From Brachyspira sp. CAG:484 (GTDB lineage: Bacteria > Cyanobacteriota > Vampirovibrionia > Gastranaerophilales > Gastranaerophilaceae), in assembly GCA_000431315.1 (NCBI GenBank), contig HF989719.1, forward strand, positions 1 through 18,110: DNA of 18,110 nt, written 5' to 3'. This document shows positions 1 to 6,802 of the stretch, one piece after another; the first letter of the stretch is position 1, and each line of letters begins with the position of its first letter. The position numbers and the translations under genes were made by a program. The notes under the pieces were generated by a model. That model was given only the letters and a program-made list of their open reading frames with translations, searched no databases and had not been told where the DNA came from.

Positions 1-71
1 GGCAGAGTAATTTAAGCTCCTTAACCGGTATTGGCGCAGGTAATAAACCATGTAGCGCCGCGGAAAAAGAT

Positions 72-734
72 ATGTGTAAAAAAGGCTTTACCCTAGCAGA
101 AGTGTTGATAACTCTGGGGATAATTGGTATTGTCGCGGCAATGACCTTACCTGCGTTAATTCAAAAGCAGCATAGGAAAGAAACTTCTGTTAAATTAAAA
201 AAGTTTTACAGCCAGATGTATCAGGCAATTCTTCTTGCACAAAGTCAATACGGGGAAATAGAAAATTGGTCAAGAACGGGAAATCTGCGTGATGAAGATG
301 AAGATAATCAGAAAATAAAAAATTATGAGGAGATGAAAGCTTATTGGGAAAAGTATTATCAGCCTCAAATAAAAACTTTAAAAATTGAAAGGTCTACCTC
401 TAATAATAGTAATAATGCTAAAATTTATTTAGCTGACGGTTCAACTATTGATGCTTGGAATGGTGGTTGTATGACTTTTACTTATGATGTAAATGGCAAT
501 AATAAACCAAATAAAAACGGCATTGATATGTTCGGGTTTAATCTTTGCGAAAGCCGTGAGCAGCGTATTTTGTATTTTGGAAACTTCGGAGAAAAAATGA
601 TAATCGGTCCTCAGATGTATAGAACTATTAATAACAGAGATGAAGCATTGGATTATTGTAAAAGCAGCGGGCAATGTACACCTTTATTAATGCTATATGA
701 TAACTGGGAATTTAAGAAAGATTATCCATGGTAA
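72..734 (+). CDS. Pseudopilin / type IV prepilin-like secreted protein
   Basis: The protein starts with a prepilin peptidase site: a short basic leader MCKKG, then FTLAEVLITLGIIGIVAAM, with cleavage expected after G5 and the conserved Glu at mature position 5. The first ~30 mature residues form the usual hydrophobic assembly helix, followed by a polar helix rich in K, Q and Y (~35-65) and a globular C-terminal part with four Cys (near 134, 160, 195 and 203). That part contains DVNGNNKPNKNGIDMFGF, an Asp/Asn-rich loop that resembles metal-binding loops. By family knowledge it would be inserted in the inner membrane, processed by PilD-like peptidase and assembled into a pilus or type II secretion pseudopilus. 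No assembly genes are nearby. The start is uncertain: the ribosome site is weak (GGA about 8 bases upstream) and the frame stays open to the window edge, so the real start may lie upstream. The family is fairly sure; the exact role is not. Confidence 0.85.
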   Translation: MCKKGFTLAEVLITLGIIGIVAAMTLPALIQKQHRKETSVKLKKFYSQMYQAILLAQSQYGEIENWSRTGNLRDEDEDNQKIKNYEEMKAYWEKYYQPQIKTLKIERSTSNNSNNAKIYLADGSTIDAWNGGCMTFTYDVNGNNKPNKNGIDMFGFNLCESREQRILYFGNFGEKMIIGPQMYRTINNRDEALDYCKSSGQCTPLLMLYDNWEFKKDYPW

Positions 735-754
735 ATAAGCCATGGATAATTTTT
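721..754 (+). terminator. Intrinsic terminator overlapping the pseudopilin stop
   Basis: A perfect 11-bp inverted repeat (ATTATCCATGG at 721-731, CCATGGATAAT at 740-750) with an 8-base loop is followed by a short T run (750-754). The left arm encodes the last codons, and the stop codon lies in the loop. The U-tract is only on the + side, so it serves the pseudopilin and not the convergent gene. Confidence 0.65.
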
Positions 755-794
755 AGAAAGTCTGCCATAGAAGTTTAAACAAGCCGGTCTTTGT

Positions 795-3700
795 CTATTT
801 AACCCATTTAAAGCTTCTGACGTAGCGGCTTCCATTAATGTCACCGTCAATGTCTGCTACAAATATTTTAAATATATTATTACTGCTGTTGTAATTTGGT
901 ATTTTTTCAACTTCTGAGAGAAGTTCAGGTGACAGCTCATTTTTGTTTAGGAACGGAATGGTATTTAATAATGTATTCAATGAAGCATTTTTAAGTTTGC
1001 CGAAAACAGTTGTAATATTATTTGAAATACTTCCGTATACGTGCATTTCAGCAATTGAGGTAACGATATTGTATGCCCCTGAAACATATATGTTTAAATC
1101 TCTTCCCTTTGAATAAATGTTGATATTTTGGGCAATACCGTCAGAAACAGTATAATCTCCGCTTATGCTTTCAAATTCTCCTGTTTTTAAAGGTGTAATA
1201 AGATCAATAATACCGTTGATAGACAAGCCTGTTATTCCGCCTGTTACAAGGTTGCTGGCTTTTAGAAGATACTCCAGCGACCCAAGCTTCGGCATTCTGC
1301 CATGTGAAACCATAAAGCTGCCTTTACCGGATAAAGTCCTCAGGCAGTTATCCTGTGATTGCCCTTCACAGGCAAAATCCATTGTTCCGGTTGTTGTTCC
1401 GTACAGCTGACCTTTCAAATCAAAAAGAGATTCTGAAATTATCTGTGCATTTGCATCGTTAATCTGTGCGTGTACATTTACTTTTTTGTTATCAAGGTTG
1501 TATTTCACATTACCGTTAACATTCCCTTCTGCAAGTGTAAAATGGTAATTATCAACATTAAGATTCATATTTGCATCAAGGTTCATTACAGCTTTGAAAT
1601 CCTGGGCTTTTAAAGCTTTCAGGGTTATGTTGTCAGCAAAAACCTCTGCTTTTTTTATACGAAGCTGCGACATATCGTAATCTTTCATCTGCTGTTCTGA
1701 TGCTATTTTTTGTTTATACATATCTGCATCATAGTTTTGAAGCGATTCTGAAATTCTGTTTAAGTCAAGATTTTGGACGTTCAGCTTCACATCTTCAATT
1801 ACGTAAGGCGGGGTAAGCTTATTTCTAGCAACTGCATCTACAGTAAGTGTACTGTTTAGTATGCTGCCTTTGGATTTTACAATAATATTGTTCTTCTGGA
1901 AGTCTAAATTTGTATCTGTTATACGCATGTCAAAAAACGGAACATCAATACTTGTTATATTAAGTTTGCCGAAAACTCTAGGATTAAGCAGCTCTCCGTT
2001 TAGTACAAGGTCTGATGTAAATAATCCCTGTTTCATTAAAGGTTTTTTAAAGATGATGTTAAATATTTTTGCATCAGTAGGTGTTTCTGTTTTAATTTTA
2101 AAGTTATGAAAACGTACGTTGTTACTGCTCAGAAGATCAACAGAGCCGCTTGCGGTTAATTGGGTATTTGCAAACTGTTTATTATTCTGTGAAGTTATGA
2201 TTTTGTCATATTTAAATTGGTTAATCCTCATACTTTTCGGGCTTGTAACACTATCAAAATAAATTCTTACAGGATTAAACGCATCTCCGACAGTTGCGCC
2301 CATATAGTAAAGGCTTGCACCCTTATCCATCTTAACTTCGGTTTTAGAACTTAAGCGGCTTTGCGGTCCATTTATGGTTGTTGTGCATAAAACATCGCCT
2401 TTGAGTTTAATCGGATAAACCGATTTGTTATTAAAGAACTGGTCAAAAAATTCCTGTGTAGGTTTTGCATTGATATAAATGTCTGCATCAGGATTTTTGT
2501 ATACATTTGAAACTTTTCCGTTAATGAATATTGGCATTCTGCCTATGAATGCGTTTATTTTGCTTAAATACAATACATTATTGTTTAAAAGCGATTGACC
2601 GTTAAGAACTCTTACTCTAAGGTGTTTCGGTTTATATAAAAAGCTTATGTTATCAAGTTGGGTGAATAGTCGTAAGTTATTGTTTCTCATTTTTGAGGCT
2701 ATGTTTATTTTTCCTTCAAAGTTGCTGTAATCTTTTAGCTGTTTTGCGTACTGAGGTAAAATTTCACTGAGCGGTTCAATTTCATTCAGTGTTTTTAAGT
2801 CAAAATTCCGCATAACAAAACTTCCGTTAATTATTCGTTTTGGCGAGAATAAATCAATAATGTCAGCCTGAATAGTGTAAGGGTTTGACATATAAAATCC
2901 TTTAAGTTCCGATGTTGTCAATCTTCCCTTATCAAGTTCATATGTTCCGTTATTTACGATAACTCTGCTTTTTGCCCCCTGATTATTATAAATCTTTCCT
3001 TTTATGGAAATTCCGTCGTAATGGATTTGTCCATCGGCTTTGCCTTTATAGTGGGAAACAAATGCAGTATTGACTGATTCAAAATCTTTTAAATATGGAA
3101 CATTTTCATATTTTTCGGATGCAACTTTCAGCGCGTCGCCTGCTATAAACTTATCAGAAACCGCAACGGCATTAATATTTTCATTCTTAATTGTTCCGTT
3201 TGTACGGACTTTGGATTTTCCCAGAGTTGTTTCAATATTAAAATCCCCGTCGTTGTTCTCAAAGTTTATTTTTCCGGAAAGATGAGTAAATTTTGCCGGA
3301 AGTTCATGCAGTACAAGTGTATTTGAATACAGGTCAATTGTTCCTTTAGCAAACAGATTTTCATTAAAAACAATTTCGGTATTACTTTTCAGGTTTCCTG
3401 TTAAATTAAGTTTAAAATCGGTTTTTCCCTCAAGTGATTTAACCGGCTTTACAACTTCCTGAAGTTCTGCCAGCATTGGTGAAGTTTTTATTGTTTTAAT
3501 CAGAGCCGCAGAATTTTGTCCTTTTGTAACAGCTGTAAAATCCAGATTGCCTAAAAGGCTGCAAGTTCCCTCAACGCTTACAGGAACACCGTTCAATGAA
3601 GCTTTGTTTGTTTTGAATTTGCTGTCCCTGTCATCAAATGTTAGTTTCCCTTCAAGATTTTTTATTTCCAGATTATGAATATCATTGAAAGCTGCATTTG

Positions 3701-5252
3701 CCTTTTTAAAGTTCATTGTCCCCCAGGCATGAGGATTTTGCTTGTTGCCTATAATATGCAGGTCTATGTTTCCAAACCCTGAAATTGTCATCATAGGAAC
3801 AGGACCAATATCAAATTTGATAATGTTATGCAGCGGCAGCAAAACTTTTTGTGCTTTTTGCAGGTTAATATTTTTACTGCTTTTTATATAAACATCAGAT
3901 GTTTTATCTCTAAACAGTATAAATTTCCCTTTTACCGTAACAGTTTCATCCGGATCTGTAGGCACAAGAGTGTCAAGACTTAAGATATTTTTATTTAACT
4001 CTATTTTTATCGTAGCACCTGACGGCGTATTTGGAATTCTGGTTGTCAGGTAGCCATCGTCAATTAATACTTTTCCGAATAAATCCGGAGAATTTGCCTT
4101 GCCTTTTATATCAATATGTCCGTTTATTAAGCTGTAAAATATATGCTTTTTCAGCAAATAAAAGTTAAAATCAGGTAAAAGATTTTCTTCCCCCGGCAGG
4201 AGCGGAATAACACTCTCTGAACGTGTATTATGCACCGTTGCGCCCAGGTCAAGGTTTGGATATTTTGCATTTAATTTTGTGACTTTTCCTCTTACCAGCA
4301 GTGCTATATCTTTTGATTTTACTGTAAAATCTTCAATATTAATGCCGTTTTTTAAAGTATTGATACTGCTTTTGACTTCAAGTTTATCATCGCAGTAAAT
4401 TGATGAAGCTTTATCTTTACCTTTGAGTGCAAAATTATTGAGAACAAATTCACTTGTGATAGTTTTTTGCCCATCCTGCTGTTGTGTTGTTTTTGCAGTA
4501 TAGTTCAAAATCCCTTCAATAGTTTTAAATTTTCCTTTTGAAAGCACTTTTACGTAAGCGTTAAAATCAGATAAATCAAGATTTTGAATGTTCCCATCAA
4601 TCTGGAACTGGTCTTTGCTGACTTTATTCAGCGGGAGTTTTAAATCGACATCCAGATTTATGATAGAAGCTTTTTTCCCCACATAAAGATTAGATGCTGT
4701 TGAAAATTCTATTTTTTTATCCGGTACAAAATCTGATAAAATAAAGTATTTCCCGTCAACAAGGATTTTTTTATTTTGTACTTCATCAGTAAGATTTATA
4801 GTATATTTATCAAGGTTTATGACGGCTCTTTTAAGTGTAACTTTTGAATTTGAATTCATTATCAAAGGATACTGCCCGAGCTTTAACTTTGAATTTTTAT
4901 CGAATATTAGCTGAGCTTCGGTATTTTGTGCAGAAAAGTAGCTTATTTCTGCTTTTTTTACAATAAACGGCAGGAGATTTATTTTCAATACAGGGTTCTG
5001 AATATCAAGAGCTTTGGAATTATCATTATTGAGTACTGCAAAATCCTCTGCTTTTATCCATATTGCTGGCAGAATTCCCATTTTTATTTTTGGGTTTTTA
5101 ATATCTATTTTATATCCGGTCTGGACAGCTATTTTTTTTTCAATAAAATTTTCAAAATGAGATTTGTTTACAAATGCCGGTATTCCCCAGTAGTAAGCCC
5201 CGTATAAAAAGATTATTGCACATATAACAGCTGCTGTAATTTTTCTCTTCAT
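795..5252 (-). CDS. AsmA/TamB-like giant envelope protein (repeating beta-groove lipid-transfer type)
   Basis: A protein of 1485 residues. It begins with a basic patch (MKRKI) and one hydrophobic segment (about 5-25) that would anchor it in the inner membrane. The rest is a long run of beta-rich, Gly/Asn/Asp-punctuated segments of the type G-x-hydrophobic-x-hydrophobic, as in AsmA, TamB, YhdP and YdbH. The C-terminal part (from about residue 1290: LSGKGSFMVSHGRMPKL, then GEFESISGDYTVSDGIAQN) matches the AsmA-type C-terminal domain pattern. Members of this superfamily form a hydrophobic groove across the periplasm and carry phospholipids toward the outer membrane. I chose the ATG at 5252 because it places the basic residues directly before the membrane helix. 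A TTG at 5303 would add 17 residues but has no better ribosome site; neither has a clear Shine-Dalgarno. It stands alone, with no TamA/BamA-type gene in the window. Family confidence is good; which paralogue is open. Confidence 0.8.
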   Translation of the reverse strand: MKRKITAAVICAIIFLYGAYYWGIPAFVNKSHFENFIEKKIAVQTGYKIDIKNPKIKMGILPAIWIKAEDFAVLNNDNSKALDIQNPVLKINLLPFIVKKAEISYFSAQNTEAQLIFDKNSKLKLGQYPLIMNSNSKVTLKRAVINLDKYTINLTDEVQNKKILVDGKYFILSDFVPDKKIEFSTASNLYVGKKASIINLDVDLKLPLNKVSKDQFQIDGNIQNLDLSDFNAYVKVLSKGKFKTIEGILNYTAKTTQQQDGQKTITSEFVLNNFALKGKDKASSIYCDDKLEVKSSINTLKNGINIEDFTVKSKDIALLVRGKVTKLNAKYPNLDLGATVHNTRSESVIPLLPGEENLLPDFNFYLLKKHIFYSLINGHIDIKGKANSPDLFGKVLIDDGYLTTRIPNTPSGATIKIELNKNILSLDTLVPTDPDETVTVKGKFILFRDKTSDVYIKSSKNINLQKAQKVLLPLHNIIKFDIGPVPMMTISGFGNIDLHIIGNKQNPHAWGTMNFKKANAAFNDIHNLEIKNLEGKLTFDDRDSKFKTNKASLNGVPVSVEGTCSLLGNLDFTAVTKGQNSAALIKTIKTSPMLAELQEVVKPVKSLEGKTDFKLNLTGNLKSNTEIVFNENLFAKGTIDLYSNTLVLHELPAKFTHLSGKINFENNDGDFNIETTLGKSKVRTNGTIKNENINAVAVSDKFIAGDALKVASEKYENVPYLKDFESVNTAFVSHYKGKADGQIHYDGISIKGKIYNNQGAKSRVIVNNGTYELDKGRLTTSELKGFYMSNPYTIQADIIDLFSPKRIINGSFVMRNFDLKTLNEIEPLSEILPQYAKQLKDYSNFEGKINIASKMRNNNLRLFTQLDNISFLYKPKHLRVRVLNGQSLLNNNVLYLSKINAFIGRMPIFINGKVSNVYKNPDADIYINAKPTQEFFDQFFNNKSVYPIKLKGDVLCTTTINGPQSRLSSKTEVKMDKGASLYYMGATVGDAFNPVRIYFDSVTSPKSMRINQFKYDKIITSQNNKQFANTQLTASGSVDLLSSNNVRFHNFKIKTETPTDAKIFNIIFKKPLMKQGLFTSDLVLNGELLNPRVFGKLNITSIDVPFFDMRITDTNLDFQKNNIIVKSKGSILNSTLTVDAVARNKLTPPYVIEDVKLNVQNLDLNRISESLQNYDADMYKQKIASEQQMKDYDMSQLRIKKAEVFADNITLKALKAQDFKAVMNLDANMNLNVDNYHFTLAEGNVNGNVKYNLDNKKVNVHAQINDANAQIISESLFDLKGQLYGTTTGTMDFACEGQSQDNCLRTLSGKGSFMVSHGRMPKLGSLEYLLKASNLVTGGITGLSINGIIDLITPLKTGEFESISGDYTVSDGIAQNINIYSKGRDLNIYVSGAYNIVTSIAEMHVYGSISNNITTVFGKLKNASLNTLLNTIPFLNKNELSPELLSEVEKIPNYNSSNNIFKIFVADIDGDINGSRYVRSFKWVK

Positions 5253-5337
5253 ATTCAATCTAATTATATGACTAACCAACCAAAAAGCCAACAAAATTGA
5301 CAAAATCTTAGCAATTTGTAACTCATATATTCTAATC

Positions 5338-5530
5338 TGCTATCGCATCTTTTTGCCGGTTAAAGACCGCTTGCAGCTGTCCCCATTTAACCCTCCAATC
5401 TAAACTTTTGCACGATGAAACGTGAGCGGAAATTTCTTTCTGTATATTACGGAGAGGACTGGTTTTGATAGCGTTTATAACAGGTTTTTAGTGTTGTGCC
5501 CTGTAATACAAACAATTACAGGGCTTTTGA
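5338..5530 (+). ncRNA. Candidate structured small RNA, class unknown
   Basis: A -10-like TATATT (5326-5331) lies about 7 bases before a possible 5' end near 5338, and an intrinsic terminator ends the unit near 5530, giving about 190 nt. Pairings seen by eye: UGCUAUC (5338-5344) with GAUAGCG (5467-5473), CCGGU (5356-5360) with ACUGG (5458-5462), GGTTAAA (5358-5364) with TTTAACC (5386-5392) as an alternative, and a small CACG/CGTG hairpin near 5411-5424. No recognised + gene could supply the transcript. It does not match SRP RNA, tmRNA, RNase P or a riboswitch I know. The RNA could instead be on the other strand as the leader of the AsmA-like gene. Confidence 0.35.
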
Positions 5531-5533
5531 TTT
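5498..5533 (+). terminator. Intrinsic terminator, + strand
   Basis: A perfect 10-bp stem (GCCCTGTAAT 5498-5507, ATTACAGGGC 5515-5524) with a 7-base loop is followed by TTTTGATTTT. The minus side has no U-tract, so it does not look like the rubrerythrin terminator. An upstream ACAGG (5480-5484) can pair with CCTGT (5500-5504), giving a competing hairpin. Confidence 0.6.
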
Positions 5534-5542
5534 TGACTGCTG

Positions 5543-6115
5543 TTAAAATTTTTCGCATAAAATTTCAAAATAGCCTTGAGGATGGTGGCAGAGCGGACAT
5601 TTTTGAGGCGCATCTTTGCTTTCAACTATATAGCCGCATTTTCTGCAAACCCACTTTACAGGTTCTTCTTTTGAAAATAATGTTTTATCTTTTAATTGCT
5701 TTAACAGTTCGGCATATCTTTGAGAATGGTGTTTTTCTACTTCTCTAATCCTTGCATAGGTTTCTGCAATTTCATCAAATCCTTCTTCTTTTGCATCATC
5801 TTCGCCTTTTTTGTAGAGAATATCATATTCTTCAAACTCTCCTTCTACACCGCTTTTTAAGTTTTCTTCGGTTGTACCTAATTCAAACGGATAATCTGCA
5901 TCAACGTGTCCTCTTGTATCTCCTATATATTCATAGAAAAGTTTTGCGTGTTCCCTTTCATTTTCTGCTGTATCAAGAAATATTTGTGAGATTTTTTCAT
6001 AACCTTCTTTTTTTGCAACTTTTGCAAAGAAAGTATACCTGTTTCTTGCCTGGGATTCTCCGGCAAAAGAATTAATCAGGTTCTGTTCTGTTTTTGTTCC
6101 TCTAATGTTTTTCAT
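5543..6115 (-). CDS. rbr: Rubrerythrin
   Basis: Non-haem di-iron peroxidase of the anaerobe oxidative-stress response; it reduces hydrogen peroxide to water in the cytoplasm using electrons from a rubredoxin-type centre. The N-terminal ferritin-like four-helix domain (about 1-140) holds the expected ligands: E20, E53 with H56 (ENEREH), E93 and E96 (GEFEEY), and E127 with H130 (EVEKHH). The C-terminal rubredoxin domain (about 152-190) has two CxxC knuckles, C157/C160 and C173/C176. At 190 residues it is the usual length. AGGAG lies upstream of the ATG, with a rather long gap of about 11 bases. It is a single-gene unit with its own promoter (6143-6172). All key residues are present, so the call is firm; the closest subfamily is not determined. 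Confidence 0.97.
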   Translation of the reverse strand: MKNIRGTKTEQNLINSFAGESQARNRYTFFAKVAKKEGYEKISQIFLDTAENEREHAKLFYEYIGDTRGHVDADYPFELGTTEENLKSGVEGEFEEYDILYKKGEDDAKEEGFDEIAETYARIREVEKHHSQRYAELLKQLKDKTLFSKEEPVKWVCRKCGYIVESKDAPQKCPLCHHPQGYFEILCEKF

Positions 6116-6142
6116 ATTATTTATATCTCCTTTTTATCTGTA

Positions 6143-6172
6143 TCTATAGAGTAGAAATAATTATTTTCTCAA
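6143..6172 (-). promoter_or_regulatory. Rubrerythrin promoter with palindromic spacer
   Basis: Read on the minus strand, TTGAGA (6167-6172) and TATAGA (6143-6148) are 18 bases apart, about 30 bases before the rubrerythrin ATG. The spacer contains a perfect 12-base palindrome AAATAATTATTT (6155-6166), which is a candidate operator. Confidence 0.5.
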
Positions 6173-6377
6173 ACACGCTTTTGCGCTGCTTCCGCTATCG
6201 TTTAGTAAAACAAATATTTCTACTAAAACATCAGAACTATTTTAAAATTTTTTTATAGTTTCTTCAATTAGATTAGAGGATTAGCCAAACAGCTGATATA
6301 CAAAATAAAAGATGATACTTTGCGGGGATTATAACTATTTAAAAAAACATAATAATATAGTCAGGTAATAGTCGGGA

Positions 6378-6545
6378 ATGAAAATTATGAATCTACTTGC
6401 TTATACAAAAAAATTATATGAAAAAATAAACTTCTATGACAAAGCTGCGAAGAATACCTATTCTAATTATTCTTCAAATCCTTTCTGCAAACCGGTTAAT
6501 GTTACAATTATATGGGTGGAAGATAAAAAGGATGACAAATTTTAA
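6378..6545 (+). CDS. Possible small protein, 55 residues, unknown
   Basis: An open frame inside the 685-base gap between rubrerythrin and the ABC ATPase. It encodes MKIMNLLAYTKKLYEKINFY followed by a Lys/Asn/Asp-rich part with one Cys, then VTIIWVEDKKDDKF. GGGA stands too close to the first ATG (6378) but about 10 bases before the ATG at 6387, so the start may be 6387 (52 residues). The amphipathic Lys/Tyr-rich N-terminus and charged end look protein-like. There is no signal peptide and no family I recognise. Its stop codon lies in the left arm of a 12-bp inverted repeat. It could be a chance ORF. Confidence 0.4.
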   Translation: MKIMNLLAYTKKLYEKINFYDKAAKNTYSNYSSNPFCKPVNVTIIWVEDKKDDKF

Positions 6546-6626
6546 CATTTTTAACAAAATATAAGTTATAACTATCGAAATCTCGGAGTTATTTTTAAAA
6601 ACATCAATTGTAACAAAATGTTAAAA
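6540..6626. repeat. Nested inverted repeats
   Basis: Outer arms TTTTAACATTTT (6540-6551) and AAAATGTTAAAA (6615-6626) are perfect 12-base complements. Inside them ATAACT (6568-6573) pairs with AGTTAT (6587-6592), with a CGA/TCG tip. Transcribed from either strand, this would fold into one long, interrupted hairpin. AT-rich sequence makes chance pairing possible. Confidence 0.45.
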
Positions 6627-6663
6627 CGAATGTGCGGAGGTCTGAAATTCAATTATACTCTGA

Positions 6664-6696
6664 GATAGGATAGGATAGGATAGGATGGGGCGGGGC
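6664..6696. repeat. GATAG pentanucleotide tandem repeat plus G-rich block
   Basis: Four exact copies of GATAG and a partial fifth (6664-6686) run directly into GGGGCGGGGC (6687-6696). The + strand therefore has regularly spaced GG pairs and two GGGG tracts, a pattern able to form a G-quadruplex. It lies outside recognised coding sequence, just after a -10-like TATACT (6654-6659). Confidence 0.85.
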
Positions 6697-6722
6697 AGTG
6701 TAAAGTCTTTTTCAAGCCTGCC

Positions 6723-6759
6723 GATATATACTTTGTAAGCAATTTACAAAGTATATATC
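6723..6759. repeat. Perfect 16-bp inverted repeat
   Basis: The arms 6723-6738 (GATATATACTTTGTAA) and 6744-6759 (TTACAAAGTATATATC) are exact complements with a 5-base loop GCAAT. No U-tract follows on either strand, so it is not a standard terminator. It lies 42 bases beyond the stop of the ABC ATPase gene and may protect the mRNA 3' end, or be a protein-binding site or a remnant of a mobile element. Confidence 0.8.
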
Positions 6760-6778
6760 CCAAACAATGTTTCCTTGA

Positions 6779-6802
6779 GGCGGCTGAAAAGTCGTCTTTT
6801 TT
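6779..6802 (+). terminator. Intrinsic terminator, + strand, GAAA tetraloop
   Basis: GGCGGCT (6779-6785), GAAA, AGTCGTC (6790-6796), then six T. The stem holds on the + strand only through two G-U pairs; on the minus strand these become A-C mismatches and no U-tract follows. It therefore ends a + transcript, although no recognised + gene precedes it except the small ORF at 6378. Confidence 0.6.

Noticed and set aside
5345..5400. Minus-strand leader peptide MGTAASGL with a good ribosome site (GGAGGG)
   Set aside because: Only eight codons, no codon bias suggesting attenuation, and its sequence is explained by the inverted repeat GGTTAAA/TTTAACC.
5480..5530. preQ1-type riboswitch before the terminator (ACAGG ... 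CCTGT with an A-rich tail)
   Set aside because: The loop and tail lack the conserved residues of preQ1 aptamers, and no + gene follows for it to control.
5338..5530. 6S RNA
   Set aside because: The size fits, but I could not build the single long hairpin with a central bubble; the pairings give a branched structure.
5422..6075. Long + strand ORFs opposite rubrerythrin
   Set aside because: They are Leu/His/Phe-rich shadows of the rubrerythrin frame without ribosome sites.
6723..6759. Terminator of the ABC ATPase gene
   Set aside because: A perfect stem but no U-tract on the minus strand.
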